From Rhodosorus marinus (lineage: Eukaryota > Rhodophyta > Stylonematophyceae > Stylonematales > Stylonemataceae): a stretch of DNA of 64,000 nucleotides. Made by a program: the position numbers and the translations under genes. Each line of letters opens with the position of its first letter. Position 1 is the first letter of the stretch. The stretch is taken from NCBI GenBank assembly GCA_029953675.1, contig JAMWBK010000013.1, positions 992,001 through 1,056,000 on the forward strand, in the 5' to 3' direction. This document shows, piece by piece, positions 33,545-44,652 of the stretch. The notes under the pieces are model-generated. The model searched no databases, had not been told where the DNA came from, and was given only the letters and a program-made list of their open reading frames with translations.

Positions 33545-34500
33545 GTACCCAGCTTGCCCTACCGCTGCGATTTTGGCGTCGCAGACCGTGGGTTGGTATG
33601 CTCGCCTGCGGCGGTGGCCTCCTGGGCTACCGTGCTCCGTACGTTGGTGAATTTCCGGATGCGAATTGCCTACCTTTTGGCTCGAGCACTGACTAGAGAG
33701 GGCCCTGTGACCCCTGCGCCCCAGCTTTTGACGACTTATGATGGTCTACAACAGGCGTCCAGGCAGTGTAACGCCGCCCCGGACGAGAATCGATCCCGGT
33801 TTCGCTCCTGGAGGAAGGTGTTTTGGGTACGCACTGAGGCGATTGAGGACTCTCCCATTGACATCGTACCTGCCTATGAGGAAGCAGATAGCCCCGGGTC
33901 ACCTGTTGCAGATTATCCGGGTCGAAGCCGATTGTGGAGCTCCTGCACTGATGTGATACAATATAGCCTCACCTGAGGCCAAAACAGTACCGCTCACGCA
34001 ATCTTACTCAACTCTCCTCTTACACCGCCTACCATTGCCGCTCACCTCCGCGGCATGGGAGGCCATCTCTCGCACTTGTGGTTAACCACTGTGCCTTCGT
34101 CCCTGGGTCACCATCTCGATGCCTTCCAGTTCCGCCGCACGGATCTCCTACCTCGGTTTGCTACAGGCTCCGTGGCACTCTAATCGGCCGTCTTTCTGTC
34201 AGGGATGTGATAGTCGGATTGACGCTTGTGGCTAACACTTCTTGGGTTCATGCGGACTGTTGAGAGGTCTTCGTAGGAGGCGTCCAACTCGCCTCAAGCG
34301 CATCCTAAGCGAATGTCTAAATCGGGTATAGGGCATAAGGTTCAGGTGGAATCGGAACTCCCCAGATCGGTCTCGAACACGGGCCCCGTCCCGATGTATC
34401 TTAGATCTCCTCGTCTCGGACGCTGCCGCCAGACGCTCAGCATATGTTGACCTCGCGATTACATGCCCTGTGACCAGCGCCCACCTCACTGCGACAAAAA
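33545..34500 (+). pseudogene. LINE ORF2 C-terminal fragment, decayed
   Basis: The plus strand carries the downstream half of a related ORF2 with several frame breaks. It reads 'GLVCSPAAVASWATVLRTL' (cf. 'VQPAAAVGAWGTALPTL') and 'TTYDGLQQASRQCN'. Near 34040-34260 come 'LPLTSAAWEAISRTCG', 'YLGLLQAPWHSN' and a remnant zinc knuckle 'CQGC', then an 'H..SC'-type end. At 34400-34480 there is 'CILDLLVSDAAARRSAYVDL', matching the endonuclease DLVI and YVDL boxes. With the inverted RT piece just left of it, this looks like one element broken by an inversion. Confidence 0.65.
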
Positions 34501-34539
34501 TACGCGTGCAACCGGGGCGAAATATCGACATGGTCAGTA

Positions 34540-36600
34540 GCCTCGGGGGCGAGCCATCATATGACCGCCGGAAAAGGATACTTCCAGGAGCTGATGAAGA
34601 TCGACCCAGTCCGCATCCGCACAGCGAGTGGGGCGGAACGCGTAGCAGAGGAGGCGGGTTCTGTCCAGGCGATCATAAAGGGGGTGAAGTACGAAATACA
34701 AGACGTTCTCTTCGCTCCATGGGCCGCGGGCAACATCTTATCCGTAAGAACCCTGACACAGAAAGGTTATGAGGTTCGCTTCAACCCCAATGTCGCGATA
34801 CACGGGGCAGATGGCGGTCGCCTAGTGATACAGGGGACTTTGGACGGCCGGATCAGGATCCGGGGCGTACCAGAAGATGGCTACGGCTACATAGTAGAGA
34901 AGGAGAACCCGCAGAAACGGAGCAGCAACTACAACAAGTTTATGAGCTGGCATCGAAAATTAGGACATGCAGGAAAGGATGCTCTGAGGAGGATGTTTAA
35001 TGCAGGTGTACTTCCAGCGACCGACATGACAAGGGGCGAAGTTTGTAACGATTGTCGTGTGGCGCGAATGGTGCACGAGCCGCACGCACGGGTAACCTTT
35101 CAACGCACTCGGGAGGCTGGTGAGCTGTGGCACACAGACTTATGCGGGCCATTTCCCGATAAGTATGTCGGAGGGAAGCGATACTTTCTGCTGGTCACTG
35201 ACGACTATACAGGGTATCGCTGGATTAGATTCCTTGAGAGGAAGAGCGAGGCTGTGTCTGAGATTGCATCGTTGATCCGACAATTCCGAACCCAACTGTA
35301 CAAGAAGGTGCGAAGATTGCGAACGGACAACGGTGGTGAGTTCGGTAACCGGGACATGCAGAAGCTCGTGGACCGGGAGGGTATCGCACACGAGAGAACC
35401 CCGCCAAGAACACCTCAAGCGAACGGATTAGCGGAGCGAAGGCAACCGCATCGTGCTGGAAGTCGTGAGAACGGTGCTGGCCTCACCGGAGCTACCCGCC
35501 GCACTCTGGGCGGAACTTGCTAATGCGGCGGTTTCTTACGTAATCGCGTGGCAAGAAGAGTTTAAACTATGAAATTCCCTACCGGAGACTGTACGGAAGG
35601 CTCCCCAATCACAGTCGCCTGAGATCGTTGGGGGCTAAGGGGAGACAACTTGTGCGAGCAGAGGAACGCAGCAAAATCAATCCCACATCTAGAGAAGTCT
35701 TCCTGGTAGGTTGTGAAGGGAAAAACTACCGCCTATGGGACGCGGAAAGGAAGATCGTACGAGTCTCCAGCAGCTGCGAGGAGACAGGAAAAAGGCTTGT
35801 GGAGGTAGAGGTGTAGCAGTTACACACGGAGTCGGAGGAGGGAGAACCGCACGCAGAAGAACCGGTATCCTCAACCACGAGATCGGAACCAGAGTAGCAA
35901 ATCCCGATGTGGTGAATTGACGTTTCCGAGGTAAGGCGGAGCTCGAGTAAGACTAGGAAACCTAGTTGGTTTACCCTCAATCATGCGGAGGCGTTGCGGG
36001 CGGATGCCGACGATCCGATTACATGCAAGGCAGCCGTCAACGGAATTCATGGGGCGGAATGGAAGGCGGCGGTAGACAGTGAACTCCAAGTCCTCAAGCG
36101 AACGGGCACCTGGCGGTTCGCAGAGGTGACGGAGGGGAGAAGACCCTTGGCTACGAAATGGATCTTCACAACAGAGAGACGCATGAGGGAGACCTGCGAA
36201 ACGAAAGGCACGTTTGGTGGCGAAGGGATCTCTACAGAAACCCGGCGTGCACTTTCAGGAAGTATATGCACCAGTAGTACGACCAAGCAGCCTTCGACTC
36301 TGCTGTACTTCTCAGTCGTGGTGTGGAGAAAGCTGCAGGTGAGGCAGTTTGACATAAAATCTGCGTACCTATACGGTAAATTGGAGGAGCAACTATAAGT
36401 GGAAGTTCCTGAAGGGGTGCCGAAGCCAAAGGAGATGTCAAGACCCGAGTTAAAATTGTTCAAGGCAATCTACGGACTGAAGCAGGCAGGTAGAGTATGG
36501 AACCAGACTCTGGACAACAAGCTGCGAGGGATGGGATTCCAGCCCACGAGACTGGAACCATGTGTGTGTATACATGGATAAGGAGCGAACAATATACACC
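34540..36600 (+). pseudogene. Ty1/copia pol remnant (integrase and RT)
   Basis: A copia polyprotein with frame breaks. The protease-proximal region has 'VLFAPWAAGNILSV'; GAG-pre-integrase has 'MSWHRKLGHAGKDAL' and 'VCNDCRVARM'. Integrase has 'HTDLCGPFPDKYVG', 'LVTDDYTGYRWIRF', 'RTDNGGEFGN' and 'TPQANGLAER', with a shift near 35440 after which 'IVLEVVRTVLASPELPAALW' continues. A decayed linker follows. RT then has 'EWKAAVDSELQVLKRTGTW', 'PLATKWIFTTERR', a shift near 36240, 'VRQFDIKSAYLYGKLEEQL' with a stop right after, and 'LFKAIYGLKQAGRVWNQTL'. It breaks off before the YVDD box. Acidic integrase residues are present but the frame is broken. Confidence 0.85.
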
Positions 36601-36639
36601 TACAGAACGAGAGTGGAAGAGTCTGATGCACCTGTGCAG

Positions 36640-37060
36640 ATATATTGGAATGTAGGCGATGCCGCGGTTGTGCCAGGTACCTGACCGCGTAACTGACATT
36701 GGATAGGGTCATAGTTGGCGGATACGTAGCCTTCCCCACAAGAGTTCGATACTCATCTGAGGTTCGAATCTCACTACCGTCATCCGTGCTCGCGTGTTTC
36801 CCCCATCAAGGGGCGTATTCACGAATCGACCTACGCCTGCCTCATTGTAAATTTCAATCCCGGTTGGCTCAGCTTGAGGTTGCCATGCTCCCGATCATAG
36901 GACAGTCTCACTCCCGAAAGGTCCCTGAAATCGCCCAGTTCCTTCAACGGAAAGTCCTCCTTGATGAGCTCTACCACCCGATCAATGTCTCCGATAACTG
37001 GTGCTGCCACGAGGAGATCATATACCGAGATGTAGATTACTACAAGCTTGGGGACATGGG
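36640..37060 (-). pseudogene. Inverted copia RT fragment
   Basis: Read on the minus strand from ~37060 leftward: 'VVIYISVYDLLVAAP' (a spoilt YVDD region), 'VVELIKEDFPLKELGDFRDL', 'GVRLSYDREHGNLKLSQPGL', and then 'YRTLVGKATYPPTMTLSNVS' and 'YAVRYLAQ'. These are the C-terminal RT boxes of copia, in the opposite orientation to the pol remnant directly to the left. Confidence 0.7.
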
Positions 37061-37250
37061 ATCGAAAGGTCTATGTACTCGCTTGGACGAGCATTCAGGT
37101 CAGGCACAGATCTGCAACTCGAGGCACCACATTGCCCCGTCCACCTCCAGGTTCGCCATCAATTGCCGCCGCCACCGGTAAACGAAGCTCATACTCGACC
37201 TCCCGGGCCGTGCCGAGTACCTGCGAACGAAGGTAGCGACATATAAAACG
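37040..37250 (-). pseudogene. LINE endonuclease fragment joined to copia debris
   Basis: On the minus strand the frames contain 'YELRLPVAAAIDGEP', 'VVPRVADLCLT' and, after a shift, 'EYIDLSIPCPQAC'. These align with 'EKPLPVADF', 'ERRVADLVIT' and 'TYVDLAVPNPQAS' of the LINE endonuclease. The match stops where the inverted copia fragment begins. Confidence 0.55.
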
Positions 37251-37648
37251 ATCTATCCGCGCGTGACGTCGGGTTCTGGCTCCCTGGACCTCCCCACAAA
37301 AGCCAACAAGTGTAAACCGAAATCACCTCCGGCCACGGAAGCGCCGCAAAGAGAGTGTACCGCGAATCCGGCTTAGACGGCCAAGGGGGTTGTTGTAACC
37401 CTAGGTACAATTTCGTGAGGGTGTATGGTGCTGGCTTTTGGTGGTTTTGAGTCGCAATTGTGTTCTTCGGTGGGAGGCGCTTCTTTCTGCAGCCTTTCCC
37501 CCGCATCTTCTAGTGGTGTGGTGCGTGCTGGGGGTTGCTAGCGCCCCTTGGAGGTCGTGGTGGTTTTTCTTTGGTTGCAAACGTTGGGAACAAGTTCTCT
37601 TTTTGGGGGTTTCGTGGGGGAATCGGTTTTTCACACCTTCCAATCGTT

Positions 37649-38946
37649 ATGGTTGGGGTTTCCCCACCCATTCCGGCGGACGGAGCCGTTCTCTCAGCGC
37701 GCGTGGAGCTCAGCGTGGGCGGGTTTAGTACCGCGGCCACCCTCACGGACTGCGCTGACGAGTTAGCCCATGGGATCTGCTCGAAACTGACGAGTCTTCT
37801 TGTGACTGCTTCCCAGGAACACCGCCTGCCCCTGCTGATCGCCTATTTGGAGCGCTTCTCCGCCTCCGCGCCTGCCCCATACCCCCGGTGCCCGTCCCCG
37901 CGGATCCGCACGGTACAGCGGGGCCTGCCTCCACCCGACCCGAGCGCTCCGCTCCGGTCATTCCTGATTCCGACTGGCCTACCCCTATTCAAGGACAGAC
38001 GCCTCCTGGGCCCGCGTCGGGCCCGAATCCTGCTCCCTCCAGTGCCCCACGTGCGACCTATTCGCAGGTCCTACGCAGGGGCTCTTCTGAACAACGCACG
38101 ACGGCAATGGTGCGTATGATGCCACAACACATCCTTATTGACTCTTCTCGCCAACTATCTCCGTTCCACTTTGTTTGGATGACGAACGTGCGTCCCCAGA
38201 CCCCCTCTCGTGGTCGGGGCCGCGCGCCCGTCCACTACCGCGATTTTCGCGACACCATGGCTTCCTCCCTTGGGGTCGCCCCGTCTGAATTCCTATATGT
38301 GGACTTCACGGGCCCTCATGCCTGTTTTCTTGTTACTGACTCGGCTTACCAGTTCCTTCAATCGCTTGTAACCACCCCCGCGCCCCAGCGCTCTGCTCTG
38401 GCCAACATGATACTGACTCGTCCTCATGTCTCTTTGTTTGTCGAGTTCGATCGTTTTGACGCCGGCTGGGTTCCACCGTCGGCCTTGCAAAACCTGGATG
38501 CCTCGCAGGCTTCGGTTGTCGCGCTACACACTCATGCGGCGCGGCTCTCGCGCATACAGGCGAGCCTCTTCGCGCGTTTTCCTCCTCGCGGGGTCCTCCG
38601 CACCGCGCTAGAGGCCTTCCTCTCCACTGAGGCCACCCTGCTGGAAGCCCACCCTGCGTCTGACCTTCTGCCGCCGACTCCTGAGCACCCTTCCTCCCCT
38701 CGCCCTGTCTCCGAGGCTCGTGACACCGACATGGCAGAAGCACCATCGGCCTCTCCCAATCCGCTGGCTCTGGACACCCTCAGTCAAGACTCCGCTGCTG
38801 AAAACCCTGTGTCTACTTTCTTCAGGTCTTTTAGTTCCTTCGTGCGCCCTCCACGTAAGCGTCGTGCGGCTCCTGAGCCTCCCTCCGAGGCACCTCCTCC
38901 GGATATTCGATCTGCCTTCCCGACTGAGGGGAGGCCCGATGTCTGA
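37649..38946 (+). CDS. LINE ORF1 protein (frame break near 37880)
   Basis: From the ATG at 37649 the frame gives 'GGFSTAATLTDCADELAHGI' and 'LLIAYLERFSASAPAP'. Near 37880, in a C-rich tract, it must shift to the frame that runs from 37888 to the stop at 38944-38946. The second part is Pro/Ser/Arg-rich, with a middle domain ('HFVWMTNVRPQTPSRGRGRA', 'APSEFLYVDFTGPHACFLV') and a basic patch 'RPPRKRR' near the end. I recognise no standard zinc knuckle or RRM. By position it should be the RNA-binding chaperone-like ORF1p. Its stop overlaps the ORF2 start. Confidence 0.6.
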
Positions 38947-41900
38947 GTCTTCCTCCTCCGCGTGCGTGTCGTCCCGGTTACCCCTGTTTACCAGTGACCG
39001 CTCAGCCTGGCATGAGCGTGTTCTCTCGTGGTTTTCGCACCTTATCGCCTCCTACCCGGACGGTTCCCTTCCCCTTTGTCGTCAGAGCACGGCCGTACGG
39101 CTCCCTCGTCGACTTCATAAGCCCCTAGGATTGGTGTTGGATTTTCTCTGGCAGCAGGTCGCCGCGAACCCTCACTGCTCTCTTCGCTGGGAACTCTTGT
39201 TCTTTTTTCCCCGCCTCGTGCTCACATCCTCTACCGTCCCCCTCAACCCACATCCTCGCCGGGTCCACCCTCGCCGAAAACTGCAAATGTTCCTTTCCGG
39301 CGACTTTGAGGACCTCGAACGTCTTTATTTCGCTTCTCTCTCTTCCTTTTCTCCTAGTGCTTCCTCAGCTTTTAGGTCTTCTCGACAGAATCGGGCGCGT
39401 CACGCGGTGGCAGGCGGTGATCTGCGGCGGGCAGCCGGGATCCTCCAGCAGCGGCAACCTGTGGTTCCATACTCCGATGATCTTTCTTCACCGCTCCGTT
39501 TGCTCTTTCCCTCGGAAGGCTCCCCTTGGGACTCCTCGTTTGAATCAGTGTTGGAAGAGTACCGCGCCGCGCCACATCCCAGTGCGCGGTTAGTGGTCAA
39601 TCTGGAGGCGGTGCGTGAGTTGGTTCATGATGCTCCGAAGGGCCGTTCCCCAGGGCCCTCGGGGCTGCGGGTGGAATATCTCCGTTTCTTAAGTGATGAA
39701 GGTTTGAAGGCGTTGGCGTGGGTGGTCGAAGCGCTTGTGAATGGTGATCCCCTGTGTGAGTGTGCGTGGTTCTTGGTCGGGCGTTCGCAGTTGTGTCTGC
39801 TTTCGAAGCCCAGCCACACGGCCTCGAGCCCTGCTATTCGCCCTATTGGCCTGGTTGAGGTGGTCCGCAAATTGGCGGCGCGATGGTTAGTGAAAATCCT
39901 GGTTCGCGAATCCCGCCGTTTCTTTGGGCACGTGCAGTTAGGCGTGGGCTATCGTGGTGGCTGTGAGTTGTTGTCTGTTTTACTCCGTTCGGAAATGGCG
40001 TACTCCCCAGATTCTGGGCTCCTCTCTGTAGATTTTACCAATGCGTTCAACCGCGTCTCTCGTCCGGCTCTCATGCACGTGGTGCGCGAAGTCTTCCCTG
40101 TAGGCTTTCCCTTTGTTAGTAGACTTTATTCTCCGCTTGGTCGTGGGGCTACCTATGACACCCTTGGCGCTTCCTCACACACGTTTGCGGCGCGCACAGG
40201 GGTACAACAGGGTGATCCCTTGTCCCCTTTCCTACATGCCTGTGGACTACAACTCGTCTTGCTTTGTCTTCGCTCCGAATTCCCGCAGGTTCGTACGGTT
40301 GCATACCACGACGACGTGTGCCTCCTGGGGCCCCCTGATACTCTAGCACTCGCTTATGATCGTCTCCGCTCCTTGGCTTCGCGGGTTGACCTGGAGGTTA
40401 ATCATCACAAATCGTTCTACTGGGGAGGTGTAGCTGCACAAGAGCAGCAGGTACCTGCGTCGTTCCAGGATATTTGGAGACCGGATGGTTTTGTCCACTT
40501 AGGCATCCCCTACGGGTCGCCGTCCTTCGTTGAAGGCGAGTTGCTGCAGCTCCTCGGTAAGCACAGACAGCTGGTTGCAGAGCTTCGACGGCTACCTCCG
40601 GGCTTTCTCCAGTGCTCGTTGTTGCTGTTTCGGTATTGTTGCAGTCAGCGGTTAACCTATTGGCTTCGCTCACTTCCAACTCATTGGGGCCGGTGGTTGG
40701 CCACTCGTGCGGATGCTGAAAGTTTCCGTGACCTGGGGTATTTTCTCGATGAAGAGCTGAGCGCTCTGCCGCGACCCACCTGTGATGTTGTGCGCGCCCA
40801 GGTAGGCCTCCCATTGCGATTGGGGGACTGGGCCTCTGCAATCGTGTTGTGGTCCAACCTGCAGCCGCAGTAGGGGCCTGGGGAACCGCACTTCCCACTT
40901 TGAGCAGCTTGGGTATCTCGAAGTTCCGCAATTTGATGGCGAGCCTCTCGCGGGGTGTCTTGCTTCCCAGCGTACCGGAAAGCGCCCAAGACTTGTTTCT
41001 GGAGCTCCAAACCGCCCTGAATTCCTGTACTAGTCTCCCCGAAACCGTTCAACCCCGTCTTCCTGACTGGCGAGCTGTATTTGACCGCTCTCGAGGCTCC
41101 GCCCCGGGGATTCGTCCTGCGCCTGAACCTGTTCTAGGGGAGATTGACCCAGTGGTTGCCGCAGAAGAAGAAGTTCCAGTTGATCCTCCTGATGATTCCC
41201 AGCGCGCTGGGAGCCGAGCTCAAGCACGCACGGATGCGCTGCAAAATATCCTTTCTTGGGACTTGCACCGTGCTGCATATGGCCGACTCCTCGCGCAGAT
41301 GGTCTCATCTTCTCGCGCTCGCGCCCGCCTACGTAGTCTTGGAGGGGTTATTAGCTCTCAGTGGCTCATGACCGTACCAGCCTTTCCGCCACTCACACTG
41401 TCGGATTTCGAAGTGCGTACTTCACTGCGCTTATACCTCGGCTTACATCAGCCCCCTTGGCCGTACGAGATGGGTTCGTCGTGCCCTCTCTGCTCTCAGA
41501 CTGAAGACAACGCAGATTTTGGCGCCCACCTGCTCGCTAGTTGCCCGGCGGTGAAAGGTGCTCGAACCCGCCGCCACACACGGATCTTGAACCTGTTATA
41601 CCGGGAACTTCGACCTATAGTCCGGCAAGCCGGTCTGGAAATCGAACGTGAGAAACCTTTACCCGTCGCGGACTTTCAAAATGATGAACGCCGTGTAGCC
41701 GACCTGGTGATCACCTGTGACGACAGCCGCCGTACCACATACGTTGATCTTGCTGTTCCTAACCCTCAAGCTAGTCGTTATCTCCCGGCTGCGGGGGAGC
41801 GCCGTGGATCTGCCGCCGCCAGCATGAGACGCCGCAAAGAGATCAAATACGCGGGGGCTTTGTCTTCCCCAGGTGTTCGTGCTTCGGCACTAGCACATCG

Positions 41901-42081
41901 CTTGGTACCCCTGATCATTGAGTGCTTTGGGTTCATGGACTCTGTTGGTTCTCGCTGGCTTCGGGAGTTGTTCCGCGAACGCCCTGACCGTCTTCAATCG
42001 TTGTTTACCCGCTTAAGTTTCCTGCTGTGGCGCATGAATGCCGCTTTGATGTTGGAGGCGCGAGTACTTCGCCGCGCTTAG
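38939..42081 (+). pseudogene. LINE ORF2: reverse transcriptase, zinc knuckle, endonuclease (one frameshift)
   Basis: Starts at the ATG inside 'atgtctga', which also contains the ORF1 stop. RT boxes: 'DAPKGRSPGPSGLRVEYLR', 'LSVDFTNAFNRVSR' (motif A, ~40021-40062), 'GVQQGDPLSPFLHA' (B, ~40198-40240) and 'VAYHDDVCLLG' (C, ~40296-40330; Y-H-D-D). The frame stops at 40873, and the continuation lies one frame away from about 40849, beginning 'VQPAAAVGAWGTALPTL', so one base has been lost or a -1 shift is used; I see no slippery heptamer. The second part has a C-x2-C..H-x4-C knuckle (41482-41544), 'RTRRHTRI', 'RRVADLVIT' and 'TYVDLAVPNPQ' (endonuclease acidic boxes). Catalytic residues look intact, so the element decayed only recently, if at all. 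Confidence 0.75.
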
Positions 42082-42134
42082 TCTTTTTTTCCCCTCGGGG
42101 TTTTTTTTTTCAGCCTCCGATTAAACCATTCGTT

Positions 42135-43415
42135 CTAAGGACTTTGGGGTTGGGTGGGTTGGCCGTTGGGGGCTATCCGAGGATCCAACCTGCGGCTGTG
42201 GTCAGTTCGTGGGCAAACGCTTTGACTACGTGGGCCCAGGCGGTTGAAGTCTGTCCGCTGGGTTAAAGCGAGTTCTTCGTGAAGGGCGCCTATCCGAGGC
42301 TCTCTCCTCGCAGCTGAGTACCTTTTTGAGGAGCTGACGACAGTCATGCGGCAGTGTACGTTGCTTGGCAGCGGGATCCAACCGCAGTAGAGCTCCTGGG
42401 AGTGGGGTTTCACGTCCTTTGGGAGCCCGGCTATCTCAGGCTTACCGGCTGCGGCGAATTTTGGACAAGGTTGAGATAGTTTCTGAGAAGAGCGTCCGTG
42501 TTGCTAAAATCGACACTACTGTCGACACTGCAGACTCCGCTGGCGGCCTGTGGACAAGGTCGAGATAGTTTCTGAGAAGAGCGTCCGTGTTGCTAAAATC
42601 GACACTACTGTCGACACTGCAGACTCCGCTGGCGGCCTGTGGACAAGGTCGAGATAGTTTCTGAGAAGAGCGTCCGTGTCGCTAAAATCGACACTACTGT
42701 CGACACTGCAGACGACGAGGCTGTACCTGAGAGGCCGCCAGCGGAGTCCTCTTCGTCGGGACTCGCATGCCAGCGTCCGAGGTCGATCTTCCTCTTCGCC
42801 CGCTACCTTGGCCCGGTTCCAGAGTTTGGGCAGCAGTCTGAGCTCCAAGTTCTTCACGGTGATTCCTGCCTACCCTTGACTAGCCTTAACAGATTTTTCG
42901 ATCTGCGTGTGATACTGCGTTCATATCTGGGTCTCCCCCAGCCGCTTGGCCTCTCGAGCGGAATGCCCCGTCTCTCCTCCTTGGTTGCATTGTGGAATCC
43001 CGCGCCTTTGGTGCCCGCCTGTTGGCGTCCTCTCCGGTGGTTCCAAGGCGCCGGTGTGCGTCGTCATACGCGTATAAACTGGTTTTTATTCGGATATCTA
43101 CGGTTGCAGGTTCTTGGTACGGATCACGAGGTGGAGGTCCATTCGCCTGCAGCTCATTCGCTTGATGCTGATGATGAGATACCTGTTGTCCAGCGTGTGA
43201 AGGATTTGGTGGTCACTGAGCTGGCTTCTAGCAGGATTGAGTTTATTGACTTGCCCATTCCTTGTCTCCAGGATGCGCGATATCTTCCCACGTCGTCACA
43301 ACGTCGTGGTGCAGCCGCTGGTTCAATTCGACGACTGAAGGAGTCCCAGTACGCTAAGCGACGACTCATCCAACCTTTCGGGACTCGGCGTTGTCTCATC
43401 GGCTTGCACCGTTGA
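42135..43415 (+). pseudogene. Older LINE ORF2 relic in copy B
   Basis: Equivalent of 23535-24816, with the same boxes ('IQPAAVVSSWANALTTW', 'LRSYLGLPQPLGL', 'FIDLPIPCLQDARYLP') and almost no changes. The frame from 42639 to 43415 is open but is a patched remnant lacking the zinc-knuckle cysteines. Confidence 0.7.
42464..42717 (+). repeat. 89-bp tandem triplication in copy B
   Basis: The same three head-to-tail units as in copy A, beginning 'ggacaaggttgagatagttt'. The first unit differs from its copy A counterpart by a base. Confidence 0.85.
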
Positions 43416-44652
43416 TCATCAAGTTTAGACAGTGTTGCTTCTCGCTGGCATAGTCGCGTTTTCCCTAGGTGACGTTCGTAGGAGCCTCCTCGTATCACAT
43501 CCTTGTGGCGGAGCATATGCGTGCAGCCGCATCCCACTCTCGAGTTGAAGAGGACAAACAACCCGAGGCAATTTGGGCAGCGACCGAGTCTACCAAGGCG
43601 TATGCGGAGTAGAAGCACTAGGTCACTTGAACTTCCGTTGGTGGAGATGAGTTGCCCGGGACGATTACCTTTCTGAATAAAGAAGCGTTGAAGGATGAGC
43701 ATGGGGAGTTAATTAGCTCAGAGGACGGTACCGAAGCGATGCTTGCCTCGGATGAGATTGTGGAGTTCTCCCTGCAGACTGCAGAAGAAAATGCAGGGAC
43801 ACAAGGATGGTCAGCAGAGCATTTCCGCAGCCACTCCAATCCCGACTTCTCCAGGAGGCCAAAGGCCTCTACGAGGAAAGCTGAAAATTTTTCATGGTGG
43901 ATGCTCTCCGTGACTTTTTAAGTTTAGGGCTCCTTTCCGAGGTCCGGACAGAGGATCCAGCTCGACTCAACCATCAGGGCCTTGCCATTTGGGAAAGTTT
44001 CGGTTGTGCAGGTGTGAAGCAACAAGCTCTATCCAAAATCAACAGTTCCCTCCTTCAAATCACATATTTATACGGATCGCCAGAAGGTGTCAGCACAACA
44101 CAACTGATCTGCGTATATCGTATGCTCCCTGAAGCTGCACGTAAACTGTATCTCTGTTGAAAAGGGTCTCGTACAGGTCCTAATCTGAGACACCTAGTGG
44201 TCAACTGAAGGAAGAGGCTGGAAACCAATCAAGACCTACATGTTGACTGGACTTGGAAGGCGGGGGTTTCTGCGACGGTCGGGTCTAATGTTACCAACAC
44301 AGGGCAACGTAGTCGCTACCAGTAGTCCGTAGTTGTCAGCTAACGAAAAGACTGAGGATCCAGTTGGTGGGATGAGGGTTTTCGTCCGCTTGCGTCTGCA
44401 TGAACCTTTTCCCGAAGTCAACAAATCTCGAAGACTGGAGCGCATAGATAGTGATCCTCGTGGGAATCAAGGACGAGCGAGAGGATGGGAAGGATCATGA
44501 ATACTCATCTACCTCGCCATTCCCAACAGACGCAATTTTCTAAATTCTGCTTCTGATGGAATCCGCAATCTGGTATCTGCTCCATCGCGGCCAGCCCCTG
44601 TCATTCTTTCGAGCGCGCGTTAGAACTTCAGACAAACAACAACCCCTTGATT
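43416..44652. other. Region downstream of kinase gene B with open frames
   Basis: Equivalent of 24817-26054. Here the second plus frame (43894-44160) is longer than in copy A because the extra C is absent, and it ends 'MLPEAARKLYLC'. With the frame at 43652-43921 it may be a two-part relic of an unrecognised protein. No known domain. Confidence 0.35.

Larger units (their letters stand above)
37390..42134 (+). mobile_element. Near-complete non-LTR retrotransposon with restriction-like endonuclease
   Basis: A two-ORF LINE about 4.7 kb long. A G/T-rich leader (about 37390-37648) precedes ORF1 and ORF2. The 3' UTR is only ~50 bp, with 'tcccctcgggg' between T-runs, and ends 'attaaaccattcgttc' without a poly(A) tail. 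The same end closes the fragments at 23534, 31316 and 51636. A CCHC knuckle and a C-terminal PD-(D/E)XK-like endonuclease place it with the R2/NeSL-type (RLE) LINEs rather than the APE-encoding ones. The left boundary is my estimate. Confidence 0.8.

Noticed and set aside
36753-36770. tRNA-like 'ggttcgaatc' box
   Set aside because: No acceptor stem, D-arm or anticodon arm fits around it; the minus strand reads as copia RT there.
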